IMG/VR virus record: IMGVR_UViG_3300006802_014512
Location: 1 to 23,537 of that record
Direction: 5' to 3' (one strand)
Length of the DNA stretch: 23,537 nucleotides
Origin: a virus
In this document: positions 1 through 6,073 of the stretch, in pieces
Position numbering within the stretch: position 1 is the first letter of the stretch
How the letters are laid out: each line of letters begins with the position of its first letter
Translations under genes and position numbers: made by a program
The notes under the pieces: model-generated
Database searches by the model: none
The model's input: only the letters and a program-made list of their open reading frames with translations
Told to the model about the DNA's origin: nothing

Positions 1-1
1 C

Positions 2-130
2 TTGAAGGAGCAGGCGCTGCAAGCCCTTTATCGCTTTGACGACACCGAAGGGCACGATGGTTTGACGCAAGAGCAAATTGCAGAAGACTTTGTGGTTATT
101 CGCCGCGCTCTTGAATCCCTGCCCGATTAG
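2..130 (+). CDS. 3' end of a small phage protein (partial)
   Basis: An open frame runs from the window edge to a TAG stop, giving the last 42 residues of a protein whose start lies outside the window. The visible part is helical and acidic and ends in IRRALESLPD. Small proteins with this type of ending (an amphipathic helix with a final leucine-rich turn) are tandemly repeated here: the genes at 315 and 543 end in similar helices. I infer it may be another member of that set, but the diagnostic N-terminus (LSPAAxAVxDAY) is not visible. Function is unknown. The next gene starts 18 bp downstream. Confidence 0.6.
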   Translation: MKEQALQALYRFDDTEGHDGLTQEQIAEDFVVIRRALESLPD

Positions 131-148
131 TCAACATCACTAACCATC

Positions 149-325
149 ATGGAAGATTTTCTTGGTCTCAGGATTGTACAAAAGCAGATTGTTTGCCCTA
201 AGCACGGCACGCACCAGCATCACATCAGCAGTGACATTGAAGGTTACGAAGGTAACTGGTGCATGTTGTGTTGGCTGGAAAGCCTTGGTCCATCCCTGCC
301 GCTTGTTGATCATTATGAAGACTGA
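149..325 (+). CDS. Small zinc-ribbon-like phage protein
   Basis: This 58-residue protein carries a CPKHG motif (Cys16, His19) and a downstream CMLC motif (Cys38, Cys41), a plausible four-ligand zinc site, followed by a LGPSLP tail. The combination of C-P-K-H-G, a HHI stretch and WC-x-x-CW resembles small phage proteins I recall as uncharacterised zinc-ribbon proteins, so the call rests on pattern, not on a search. It begins at ATG after an A/C-rich leader (CAACATCAC at 132-140) with no Shine-Dalgarno sequence. Its 3' end overlaps the next start by 11 bp, indicating translational coupling. It may bind nucleic acid or protein; function is unknown. Confidence 0.7.
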   Translation: MEDFLGLRIVQKQIVCPKHGTHQHHISSDIEGYEGNWCMLCWLESLGPSLPLVDHYED

Positions 326-530
326 ACTTTCACCCGCTGCTAAAGCAGTGCTTGATGCTTACCGCGATGCTGACATTGATGACGCAGTGACCGCCGCTGC
401 TGTTCTTCGTGCTGTTGCGAATCAGCTCGGCGAAAGCCGTGCTCCAGGTGCAGAGTTCGAGGACTTGTACCCACGCATCATTGAGGTGCCCGATCTTCTC
501 GCCATTGCCGATGAGCTTGAAGCCCTGTAG
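315..530 (+). CDS. Small LSPAA-family phage protein
   Basis: This 71-residue acidic protein begins MKTELSPAAKAVLDAY and has a central segment, AAAVLRAVANQL, that matches a widespread set of short cyanobacterial and phage proteins with an LSPAAQAVLDA...AAALRAAADQ layout. No function is established for that set as far as I know. I chose the ATG at 315 because it aligns with the paralogue at 543; the frame is open further upstream, but that part overlaps the zinc-ribbon gene and is not needed. The C-terminal helix ends in LAIADELEAL. The tandem arrangement with 543 suggests local duplication. Confidence 0.75.
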   Translation: MKTELSPAAKAVLDAYRDADIDDAVTAAAVLRAVANQLGESRAPGAEFEDLYPRIIEVPDLLAIADELEAL

Positions 531-542
531 TCAGACCCACTA

Positions 543-776
543 ATGACTCAAGAACTTTCACCAACAGCACAAGCAGTATGGGACGCGTATCAAAACGCTC
601 CTATGTATTTCAACGACTATGAGCAATGGGATCGTGACGCTATTGCTTTAGTGCTGACTGCCGTAGCCGACAAACTCAGTTATGGCCACGCGGTCGGAAG
701 CGGAATGATCGACGAAGACGACATCCGGGCGCTCGCATCAGAGTTTTTGGGCGAATCCGATCAATCCCAGGGATAA
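543..776 (+). CDS. Small LSPAA-family phage protein, second copy
   Basis: This 77-residue protein starts MTQELSPTAQAVWDAYQ and contains ALVLTAVADKL, so it is a diverged paralogue of the gene at 315. It carries an insert relative to that copy (MYFNDYEQWDRD) and ends in a hydrophilic tail, ESDQSQG. The start lies 12 bp after the preceding stop. It is the last + strand gene before a gap of about 1.2 kb, and its 3' end overlaps by 16 bp the end of a possible minus-strand gene. Function is unknown. Confidence 0.75.
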   Translation: MTQELSPTAQAVWDAYQNAPMYFNDYEQWDRDAIALVLTAVADKLSYGHAVGSGMIDEDDIRALASEFLGESDQSQG

Positions 777-958
777 GGACCCGTTTTAGGTTTCCGTATT
801 TTCCGAGGAGGCAGCGTCAGATCCTCTATTTCCTGCACCAGACTCCAATTGTTTGGTGCAAAAACGTTTTTCATGAGTCTGTAAGTGCCTGGAGTTATTT
901 CCGGTGCACTTTTACGCACAAAAAAATACGTCAGAAATTTTTTTAGGATCGCTGTCAC
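761..958 (-). CDS. Possible small basic protein on the minus strand
   Basis: An open frame of 65 residues starts with GTG and reads as a plausible protein: a basic, aromatic N-terminus (ILKKFLTYFFVRK), a middle containing TPGTYRLMKN, and a proline- and lysine-rich end (PPRKIRKPKTGPYPWD). It would be convergent with the gene at 543 and overlap it by 16 bp. A TATAGT-like box lies directly before the GTG, which would suggest a nearly leaderless transcript only if transcription starts there. I do not recognise a family. The alternative is that this is chance coding in a non-coding region; composition and the clean C-terminus make it somewhat better than the other frames nearby. Confidence 0.35.
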   Translation of the reverse strand: MTAILKKFLTYFFVRKSAPEITPGTYRLMKNVFAPNNWSLVQEIEDLTLPPRKIRKPKTGPYPWD

Positions 959-1409
959 TATATTGACCCAAAAAGTTTCACCCTAATTTACCCCGCTGAA
1001 ACCCAAATACTTCTCGCCGCCGTCGACGTACACACACGTAAGTAAAAAAAAAGGTCCAAATTGCGGATTGGGGAAGCGGCAACCAGTAAGCATATAAATA
1101 TACACAACACATACAAGTGTAGATATAACTTTATACATAGTGATTGCTATTTATTCTTAATTCCCAGGGGGTGCGCAGTTAATTTCAAACAAGAATCGTT
1201 CTTTTATTCTTTATACAAACCCAGCCAGGGCAGGGCAGCGCGTGGCGACACCTATATGTGTAGAGCGCACACAGTGTGCCAATCGACAGACCGTCCACTT
1301 AGTTCCGTAGAACGCACCGATTGGTGCAATGCTTACGCAGTGCTCAGGAAGGGCTTGCGAGGTCTGGACCGCTTAGGTCACCCTCCCCCCTCTCCAGATC
1401 ACACAAGCT

Positions 1410-1421
1410 CTAGTTAACTAG
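1410..1421. repeat. Perfect 12-bp palindrome
   Basis: CTAGTTAACTAG is its own reverse complement. It lies 24 bp upstream of a second perfect palindrome (1445-1454). It may be a binding site for a dimeric DNA-binding protein; nothing in the window identifies the protein. Confidence 0.6.
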
Positions 1422-1444
1422 GGCAATTCCGAACCTTGACAATC

Positions 1445-1454
1445 TGAGATCTCA
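1445..1454. repeat. Perfect 10-bp palindrome
   Basis: TGAGATCTCA is its own reverse complement, and TGAGA recurs at about 1494. A TTGACA hexamer (1436-1441) lies just upstream but has no matching -10 box at 16-18 bp, so I do not call a promoter. Confidence 0.55.
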
Positions 1455-1618
1455 CCACGCGGCGCGGGTTAGCACGGGTAGCCGGGCGCGAGCTGAGACT
1501 TCTACATAACAGAATCGCCAGAACACGGAACTAGGGGCGCGAGCGATCCCCCGAACGCGATACAGGTGCAACCCGCCTGGCTAAGCGCGTGCGATTCAGA
1601 CGCAATTCCTGTAAAGAT

Positions 1619-1662
1619 TCCGGGGTGGTGTCGCTTTTATCGCGGTGCCCTTTATCCCCGGA
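1619..1662 (+). other. GC-rich stem-loop
   Basis: TCCGGGG (1619-1625) pairs perfectly with CCCCGGA (1656-1662) around a 30-nt interior. It sits directly before the stem-loop at 1667-1705. It has no T-tract, so it is not a terminator. It is likely part of a larger RNA fold or a DNA cruciform element. Confidence 0.45.
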
Positions 1663-1666
1663 CCCT

Positions 1667-1705
1667 TGTCCAGATCACCTGTCCATAGTGCAGGTACGCT
1701 GGACA
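1667..1705 (+). other. Two-tier stem-loop
   Basis: TGTCCAG (1667-1673) pairs with CTGGACA (1699-1705). After a symmetric 3 x 3 internal loop, ACCTG (1677-1681) pairs with CAGGT (1691-1695), closing a 9-nt loop. All 12 pairs are Watson-Crick. The regular architecture is unlikely to be chance and supports a structured RNA or a protein-bound cruciform. It has no T-tract. Confidence 0.5.
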
Positions 1706-1837
1706 GACCTTCCCTTAGTTAAGTGACGCTAACTGTCAGCCCAATTCGTCACCGGGCACCTGAATACAGAAGTATCATGTAACTTCTTTGTACTTTGTGC
1801 ACTGAAATTACTTTTGGGTCGAGTTAATTCTCTACCC

Positions 1838-1954
1838 TCTGTGAGCGGGCAGGGTTGTTGTAACTAACTACCCTGCTCGCTTTACTACATTTAGTGGTGG
1901 ATCATTTATGATCCCTCACAGAATCTCTCACTGAGCATTGTGTTCTCTGAGGGA
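1838..1954 (+). promoter_or_regulatory. Structured leader with competing hairpins
   Basis: Three hairpins are visible upstream of the gene at 1993. Hairpin A pairs 1843-1855 with 1870-1882 (13 pairs, two of them G-T). Hairpin B pairs GGATCA (1899-1904) with TGATCC (1909-1914). Hairpin C pairs 1912-1922 with 1944-1954 (10 of 11 pairs). B and C share bases 1912-1914. TCTGTGAG (1838-1845) is also complementary to CTCACAGA (1915-1922), a pairing that would disrupt both A and C. CTCTACCCTC occurs on both sides. The overlaps suggest a leader able to switch between folds; no ligand is implied. Confidence 0.45.
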
Positions 1955-1992
1955 CTCTACCCTCAACTTCCAACAGTTACAGGTGAATCATC

Positions 1993-2301
1993 ATGACTGC
2001 ACTGTCCATCAAGACCAACAACCAACCACGTCCGCTCTTCCCTCCTTGCGAACTGTCCGCGACTGAGCAACAGAAGCTCCGCCAACAGTTCGATTGGATG
2101 AGTGACGATGAGTTTCATTCAGACTTCTCCTTCTTTAAGTATCGCGGCGACTACTACAACCTCGCCGACTTTATGCGCGTCGATGTAGCTAACGGCTCGC
2201 CCTTTGTCGGCTGGCACGGTTACAGCTCAGACACCTACTTCAGCGGTGTGGTTGTCAAGCTGTGCGGCAACGATGTTGTTGTTGGCCGCTACTTCTCCTG
2301 A
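1993..2301 (+). CDS. Conserved plasmid/phage protein of unknown function
   Basis: This 102-residue protein begins MTALSIKTNNQPRPL and has a core SFFKYRGDYYNLADFM followed by GWHGYSSDTYFSGVVV and a terminal VVVGRYFS. I recognise this pattern (a short TNN-P-R-P start, an 'FFRYRG...L.EFM' stretch and a 'W.GY..D.FFSG.VV' stretch) from small proteins carried by many phages and plasmids, where function is unassigned. The start ATG follows a long structured leader and has no obvious Shine-Dalgarno. It is the first gene of a long + strand run, so its leader may govern the whole cluster. Confidence 0.75.
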   Translation: MTALSIKTNNQPRPLFPPCELSATEQQKLRQQFDWMSDDEFHSDFSFFKYRGDYYNLADFMRVDVANGSPFVGWHGYSSDTYFSGVVVKLCGNDVVVGRYFS

Positions 2302-2331
2302 TTCTTTTACCTAACCCATCGCAATCTGACC

Positions 2332-2571
2332 ATGTTCGTGTCTGAAACTCTCAAGATCTGCCAACAGTTCACCGGCAAAGTAGAACTGCGCAAGGTGAGA
2401 TTAAACCGGGGAGGTTATACCGACGACGGTATCTATTTTGGTATCGGTGAGCCTCTCTACTTTGCACAAGATGAGGAGGGTTATTGGTCAGACTATTTCC
2501 GTGCAACTTGCAGAGAGGAAGCTATCGACATTCTGCGTGACACATTCCCCATCGCCAAGATCCGCAAATGA
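2332..2571 (+). CDS. Conserved small phage/plasmid protein
   Basis: This 79-residue protein starts MFVSETLKICQQFTGKVELR and contains RLNRGGYTDDGIYFGIGEPLYFAQDEEGY, ending in a basic PIAKIRK. The arrangement (SETLKICxQFxGxVELRxVRLNxGGY...GxGxPLYxAxDEEG) matches a small family of mobile-element proteins I recall without function. It is encoded 30 bp after the gene at 1993 and ends in an ATGA overlap with the next gene. The conserved order of these families side by side suggests they move as a block. Confidence 0.75.
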   Translation: MFVSETLKICQQFTGKVELRKVRLNRGGYTDDGIYFGIGEPLYFAQDEEGYWSDYFRATCREEAIDILRDTFPIAKIRK

Positions 2572-2795
2572 CTAAGAACTTTCGTGTTTATGTAGATCGT
2601 GGCGGCAACATGCCGCAACTTCGACATTCTGAATGGAAGTGTGCGACGCATCCGTACTACATCCGCTACATCAACGATCGGCCAGTTGCTTACCACGGCC
2701 CGATAAATGTAGTCGCACAGAATGTCTCTCGTGACAGTGTTTGGTGCTACCTACGCTGTAAGTTTGTTTCAATCAATTCCCTTACCGCTGAGTGA
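2568..2795 (+). CDS. Unknown small basic protein
   Basis: This 75-residue protein is joined to the preceding gene by a 4-bp ATGA overlap. It is rich in Arg, His, Tyr and Asn, with HPYYIRYINDRPVAYHGP in the middle and several Cys/Trp residues (WKC, WCYLRC). I do not recognise a family. The aromatic and basic content would fit a nucleic-acid or protein-binding role, but this is only inference. Operon context makes it very likely to be a real gene. Confidence 0.65.
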   Translation: MTKNFRVYVDRGGNMPQLRHSEWKCATHPYYIRYINDRPVAYHGPINVVAQNVSRDSVWCYLRCKFVSINSLTAE

Positions 2796-2800
2796 CACCA

Positions 2801-3112
2801 ATGACAAACACAATCGACACCACAGCTGCACGCGAGCTTGAACTCTACGCTGTGAACTTTTCAGAGTCCCACTACAACACTGTGGGCAAGACTCTCTCTA
2901 AGTTCTACAAACAAGGCACGTTCAGTCTCGACCGGGCTATTGCTTACGTTGAGCGTTACTTACTCGTTCCGGCTGCCAAAGACTACAACAAGTGCTATGG
3001 CTCAATGTTCGTCAAGTGGAACACTATGTTTCCTAAAGCTGAGCGCCTTGTGGCCGCAGAATCTATCGCCCGCTCGTTTGTATCTGAGTTCCGTTTAGGG
3101 AACTTCTGGTAA
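2801..3112 (+). CDS. Conserved small phage/plasmid protein
   Basis: This 103-residue helical protein reads MTNTIDTTAARELELYAVN and ends MFPKAERLVAAESIARSF...LGNFW. The 'ATELxLY' start, 'YxERYL...AAKDY' middle and 'MFPKAxR..AA..' end match a small family carried by plasmids and phages with no assigned function. I chose ATG at 2801; a GTG at 2792 overlapping the previous stop would add three residues (V-T-P) and cannot be excluded. It is very probably the next gene of the same operon. Confidence 0.75.
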   Translation: MTNTIDTTAARELELYAVNFSESHYNTVGKTLSKFYKQGTFSLDRAIAYVERYLLVPAAKDYNKCYGSMFVKWNTMFPKAERLVAAESIARSFVSEFRLGNFW

Positions 3113-3145
3113 CTACTTCCGCACACTAACACTCACAACACCGTC

Positions 3146-3427
3146 ATGAAATTGTCTGTCTTCGATCTCCCCCGTGGCTGCACAGAATACGTTCAGCTTC
3201 CGTCCGGGCGCTGCATCAATGTCCACGTCGCACGGTTGGCTAACCGTACTGAGCTACATGTTCAAGCTAACAGTGAACAATGGCCCCAAGAATACAGCGA
3301 CTCTTTCGTTCACTGTAAGAAGTGTGTGCACGTTATGCACTCAGCTTCTAAAGGTCTGACGCACACAGAGATCGAATACCTGCAAGATCTTTATTTCCGT
3401 CCCTATTCTCTCCTGGACTTTAAGTAG
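3146..3427 (+). CDS. Unknown 93-residue protein
   Basis: This protein starts MKLSVFDLPRGCTEYVQLPSG and contains a CKKC motif (FVHCKKCVHVMH), with His residues nearby that could make a metal site. The remainder is polar with an aromatic C-terminus (LYFRPYSLLDFK). It follows the preceding gene after a 33-bp A/C-rich, G-poor spacer. I do not recognise a family and no function can be assigned. Confidence 0.65.
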   Translation: MKLSVFDLPRGCTEYVQLPSGRCINVHVARLANRTELHVQANSEQWPQEYSDSFVHCKKCVHVMHSASKGLTHTEIEYLQDLYFRPYSLLDFK

Positions 3428-3467
3428 CAACTATCAACAAGTCTCTGTAGTCTCGCATCCTACCGTC

Positions 3468-3629
3468 ATGCAACCAGTTCCGCACTTTAACTTTGTGAAT
3501 CGCCGCGAGGTGGAGTTCACGTTAGCTGCGATCAATCTACTCGCCGAGTCGGGTGAGGTTGACACCATCGAGTTGGAAGACTTTAACAATTTCCGCGATG
3601 CCTTCCAGATGTTTGCCCTTCAAGTTTGA
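3468..3629 (+). CDS. Small acidic protein
   Basis: This 53-residue protein starts MQPVPHFNFVNRREVEFTLA and is predicted to be mainly helical and acidic. It is preceded by an A/C-rich leader and followed 10 bp later by the ATG at 3640. Gene spacing and composition like its neighbours support it. I know of no close family. Confidence 0.6.
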   Translation: MQPVPHFNFVNRREVEFTLAAINLLAESGEVDTIELEDFNNFRDAFQMFALQV

Positions 3630-3639
3630 GACCTTAACT

Positions 3640-3870
3640 ATGGACGCTGTTGACCTGTTTAATGATGTCTGCCACGAGATGAATACGCTTGACCGCGTAC
3701 ATCAGGCACTGGAGAAACTTGATGTTCCCGAAAACATCCTCGACGCCCTCGATGATGTAGTTTCCCTTCTCTCACAGCACACAAGTACGCTCGAAGACTT
3801 ACTTCCTGAGGAAGAAGATTGGGGCGATGAGTGTCTCACAGCATCACAACGTAACTCCTTCATGCACTGA
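3640..3870 (+). CDS. Small acidic helical protein
   Basis: This 76-residue protein begins MDAVDLFNDVCHEMNTLDRV. It is strongly acidic (LDALDDVVSLL, EDLLPEEEDWGDE) and probably an amphipathic-helix bundle or a partner-binding peptide. I place the start at 3640 because an in-frame upstream extension would overlap the gene at 3468 almost entirely. Small acidic phage proteins often act as inhibitors of host proteins, but nothing here identifies a target. Confidence 0.6.
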   Translation: MDAVDLFNDVCHEMNTLDRVHQALEKLDVPENILDALDDVVSLLSQHTSTLEDLLPEEEDWGDECLTASQRNSFMH

Positions 3871-3877
3871 ACATCCC

Positions 3878-4048
3878 ATGATTTACTACATCAACCGACA
3901 GTCCGGTAGGTATCACGAAACGTGCGACGAGTTCGACTCACGCACAGAAGCTGACCGCATGTGCCGGGAGTATCAATACTCCGACCACGGTCGCGCCTAC
4001 TATTACGTCTCCCGAACCGCACGCCCGAATTGGAACCGCGAACAATGA
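3878..4048 (+). CDS. YYVSR-family small protein, copy 1
   Basis: This 56-residue protein reads MIYYINRQSGRYHETCDEF, then SRTEADRMCREYQ and AYYYVSRTARPNW. Short mobile-element proteins with an N-terminal 'YxVNR..GR..ETVDEF' and a terminal 'YYxSxRxxxxW' form a recognisable family without function. A second member lies at 7534. The start is ATG at 3878, with an A/C-rich upstream and no Shine-Dalgarno. The stop overlaps the next ATG (ATGA). Confidence 0.7.
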   Translation: MIYYINRQSGRYHETCDEFDSRTEADRMCREYQYSDHGRAYYYVSRTARPNWNREQ

Positions 4049-4224
4049 ACGTCGATCGCGAATTGATGCGCCGCATGACACGCGCCTACATCGCTGAGCT
4101 CACCACGCTGCTGCGCGAGACTGACCGATTCCCCGGCGGGGACTGGGCGCTCGACGATCTGCAGGTAGCCTGCCAACTGCGCAACCTGACCTTCATCCCC
4201 GAAGAGCAAACAATCACTTTCTGA
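4045..4224 (+). CDS. Small helical protein of unknown function
   Basis: This 59-residue protein starts MNVDRELMRRMTRAYIAELT, coupled to the previous gene by an ATGA overlap. It is predicted to be helical throughout. No motif is visible. It is called on operon position and reading-frame quality only. Confidence 0.6.
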   Translation: MNVDRELMRRMTRAYIAELTTLLRETDRFPGGDWALDDLQVACQLRNLTFIPEEQTITF

Positions 4225-4226
4225 AC

Positions 4227-4484
4227 ATGGACACCGTTCTTGTTACCTGCAAGTACACACGAAGCGCACAACAATCTTGCTACGCTCTCGAGGATCGCTT
4301 CGTCGAAGAGTACGGCTTTGAGAAAACACTCGCCGGACGCGATTGGCTGCTCGAGGTGCGCCTAACGGTAGAACCTGACTGGGCCGAAACATACAGCCCG
4401 GACGAGCTAGCTAAGTTTCTGGGCTTCAAAGAGAGCGACTTCCTTTACCTCGAGTTCGAGGAGTATCCCGACTTTGATGACTAA
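4227..4484 (+). CDS. Unknown acidic protein
   Basis: This 85-residue protein starts two bases after the preceding stop. It begins MDTVLVTCKYTRSAQQSCYA and ends in a very acidic stretch (YLEFEEYPDFDD). A central beta-rich part (RDWLLEVRLTVEPDW) suggests a small alpha/beta fold. It overlaps the next gene by 8 bp. The family is unknown. Confidence 0.65.
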   Translation: MDTVLVTCKYTRSAQQSCYALEDRFVEEYGFEKTLAGRDWLLEVRLTVEPDWAETYSPDELAKFLGFKESDFLYLEFEEYPDFDD

Positions 4485-4755
4485 CTCGCCCCCAATCGTT
4501 TTGTCTTATGAAGTAGGTGTAACCACTGATGATGACTACGATCTCGCGATCCTACGATTATCCAAAGATCACAACACCATGGACGGCGCTGACCACGCGT
4601 GGGCTCTTGATGCGTTTCGTTGCTGCAATCAGCGACTTAACAACATGATGCCCTGGCTCAAACTCCCGAACAATTATCAGGCGTGCGAGCGAGAGCGAGA
4701 GACACAATCGGCGCTGTTTGAGTTGTTCCGATCACACCGTGGCCGCCAAGTTTGA
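4477..4755 (+). CDS. Unknown 92-residue protein
   Basis: The protein starts MTNSPPIVLSYEVGVTTDDD at ATG 4477, inside the end of the preceding gene. A TTG three bases earlier is possible but less likely. It contains a helical section with paired cysteines (FRCCNQRL) and an Arg/Glu-rich segment (ACERERETQ). No motif or family is recognised. It overlaps the next gene by 17 bp. Confidence 0.6.
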   Translation: MTNSPPIVLSYEVGVTTDDDYDLAILRLSKDHNTMDGADHAWALDAFRCCNQRLNNMMPWLKLPNNYQACERERETQSALFELFRSHRGRQV

Positions 4756-4957
4756 TTCGGCGGAGACACGATGGAAGCTGCTCGCCCTGGGCGCTGACTA
4801 CGGCTACGAGCGTGTTCTCCACGCGCTAGTTAGCTATCTGACGCCGGAACAATGCCGACGATTCGAGGCTCGATTGGGCTTACGGATCGACATGGAGAAG
4901 TGGGTGCCCACGCAGCCCGCTCAAACTGACGATCACTTGCTTTTTACAGATGGATGA
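4739..4957 (+). CDS. Unknown 72-residue protein, GTG start
   Basis: The frame has no ATG near its beginning; GTG at 4739 gives MAAKFDSAETRWKLLALGAD, a sensible N-terminus within the tail of the preceding gene. A TTG at 4718 would add seven residues. The product is helical (LHALVSYLTPEQCRRFEARLGL). It overlaps the ATG at 4950 by 8 bp. Function is unknown. Confidence 0.6.
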   Translation: MAAKFDSAETRWKLLALGADYGYERVLHALVSYLTPEQCRRFEARLGLRIDMEKWVPTQPAQTDDHLLFTDG

Positions 4958-5297
4958 CATCAATCAGATGATGCGCGAAGCGATTGCTCTATCTATTGGG
5001 GCTTTCGACGTAGACAATCTCATCGCCAATGATTACTACGAACTGTGCGACAAGTATGATCTCAAGCTCACTATGGATGTCGATGAAGACGCCATAAGAG
5101 CGGACGACAAAGATAACACTTACTACGTCTACTTAGTTATAGAACTCATCGGTCCCGCTGTTTCGATTGTCGGTTCCCATAGAGTTTCACTTCTCACTGT
5201 CGCCCTAGGTTCAGTGGCTCCCGACCACGCGTCGGTTCGTGTCGCTGTTATCGAACTCCTCGACGAACTCATCACCACCCTCAAACTTCCCGCCTGA
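4950..5297 (+). CDS. Unknown acidic protein with hydrophobic centre
   Basis: This 115-residue protein begins MDDINQMMREAIALSIGAFD and has a beta-rich centre (YYVYLVIELIGPAVSIV) followed by a helical C-terminus (VAVIELLDELITTLKLPA). The hydrophobic centre is broken by charged residues and is more like buried strands than a membrane helix. The family is unknown. It is separated from the next gene by two bases. Confidence 0.6.
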   Translation: MDDINQMMREAIALSIGAFDVDNLIANDYYELCDKYDLKLTMDVDEDAIRADDKDNTYYVYLVIELIGPAVSIVGSHRVSLLTVALGSVAPDHASVRVAVIELLDELITTLKLPA

Positions 5298-5299
5298 AC

Positions 5300-5521
5300 A
5301 TGAACCTCACACAAGACCAGTACGACAGACTGCTGAGCCTGTATGTCTACAGAGTTATCGACGACATGGATCTCAAGACGTTGGTCTGTTTTGCAGCTGA
5401 GCAACTCGAGCAAAGTCTTCGGGAGTCCTGTTCACTGCCCGAAGAACTTATCGAAGAGATCGAGTCGATGTATGACGAAGATGGCCTCGAGGAACTAATG
5501 GAAGAAGCTCTTACTGTCTGA
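5300..5521 (+). CDS. Small strongly acidic helical protein
   Basis: This 73-residue protein starts MNLTQDQYDRLLSLYVYRV and becomes very acidic in its second half (EELIEEIESMYDEDGLEELMEEALTV). Small acidic proteins of this kind in phages can mimic DNA or bind host enzymes, but that is speculation. The next gene begins after a 42-bp A/C-rich leader containing CAACATCAC. Confidence 0.6.
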   Translation: MNLTQDQYDRLLSLYVYRVIDDMDLKTLVCFAAEQLEQSLRESCSLPEELIEEIESMYDEDGLEELMEEALTV

Positions 5522-5563
5522 GCTTCGATCACTCAACAACATCACTTGTTCACCACTAACAAC

Positions 5564-5875
5564 ATGAAACGCATTGCTTTGCTTTGGCTTATCTGTTGCT
5601 CTGCTGCGCAAGCTCGTGAAGTTACTGCAACTGTGTACGACCCTTGGTATCACGGACGCACAACATATTGTGGGCAGACGTATCAACATTGGGGCGTCTC
5701 GGCGGCGCATCCATGGTACGAATGTGGCACGAAGCTCACAATCTCACACAAAGGTCGTACACTTACTGTCCCCGTGACAGATCGCTGTGAGTGTAATTCT
5801 GTAGATCTCTCAGCAGGCGCTGCCTACAAACTCGGCGTGCCACTTGACGGTATTGCCACGGTCAAAATCCACTGA
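5564..5875 (+). CDS. Exported RlpA-like double-psi beta-barrel protein
   Basis: This 103-residue protein has a Sec signal peptide (MKRIALLWLICCSAAQA, cleavage expected after AQA). A small domain follows with GxxTYCG-like spacing, a TVPVTDRCEC segment (Asp73) and NSVDLSAGAAYKLG, the hallmark of the RlpA/expansin-like double-psi beta-barrel. Bacterial RlpA proteins bind or cleave denuded peptidoglycan glycan strands. The family's SPOR domain is absent, as in other short phage or secreted versions. The extra cysteines (CG, YECG, CEC) may form disulphides in the periplasm. I chose ATG 5564 because it gives an exact signal peptide. It probably acts on the host envelope during lysis or modification. 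Confidence 0.75.
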   Translation: MKRIALLWLICCSAAQAREVTATVYDPWYHGRTTYCGQTYQHWGVSAAHPWYECGTKLTISHKGRTLTVPVTDRCECNSVDLSAGAAYKLGVPLDGIATVKIH

Positions 5876-5884
5876 ACCAAAACC

Positions 5885-6073
5885 ATGAACGACAAAGGTA
5901 TCTTCTTCGTCTTCGGCATGGGGGCAGCGATGCTGCTCGCCGTTGTCGGCCAAAAGATCATCAACTTCCAAGAGCAGGAAGCCTGCTACCGCAATCAACA
6001 GGATCACCGGATCATTCAGCACCGGGGATTCCTGGGCGACACCTTCTACTGCACACCTCGCATCGACTACTAA
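5885..6073 (+). CDS. Small single-span membrane protein
   Basis: This 62-residue protein has one hydrophobic segment near the N-terminus (FFVFGMGAAMLLAVVGQ, about residues 7-23). A soluble basic and polar tail with two Cys residues follows. It is encoded 9 bp after the RlpA-like gene and shares one base with the next start (TAATG). Topology and context with exported proteins suggest a role at the membrane. It could be a holin-like or spanin-like accessory, but with only one visible span I make no claim. Confidence 0.6.
   Translation: MNDKGIFFVFGMGAAMLLAVVGQKIINFQEQEACYRNQQDHRIIQHRGFLGDTFYCTPRIDY

Larger units (their letters stand above)
959..1992. other. Non-coding region, palindrome- and hairpin-rich
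   Basis: About 1 kb has no convincing gene; the longest frame (1061-1417, non-ATG start) reads like noise. The first part (1050-1220) is AT-rich with short inverted repeats; from about 1370 it becomes GC-rich with perfect palindromes (1410-1421, 1445-1454), a direct repeat of GGGCGCGAGC (1484-1493 and 1535-1544) and successive stem-loops (1619-1662, 1667-1705). The 3' end forms the structured leader of the gene at 1993. AT-rich sequence next to palindromes suits a replication origin or control region; consecutive hairpins also suit a non-coding RNA. I see no tRNA arms and no clear sigma70 promoter. Confidence 0.6.

Noticed and set aside
1061-1417. A 118-residue open frame with a non-ATG start
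   Set aside because: The start is a TTG without a leader, the composition changes abruptly inside it, the protein reads as noise (many isolated Cys, a PPPSP run) and it lies across palindromic non-coding DNA.
1436-1464. TTGACA hexamer as a promoter -35 box
   Set aside because: No -10-like hexamer lies 16-18 bp downstream (the sequence there is GC-rich), unlike the clear promoter at 10008.
1420-1790. tRNA or known structured RNA (tmRNA, RNase P, group I/II intron)
   Set aside because: No T-loop GTTCRA-type arm, no domain V-like hairpin and no RNase P signature was seen, so only an unnamed structured element is supported.
1843-1882. Hairpin A as a Rho-independent terminator
   Set aside because: It has a good stem but only TTTACTAC after it, not a continuous T run; it fits a leader hairpin better.
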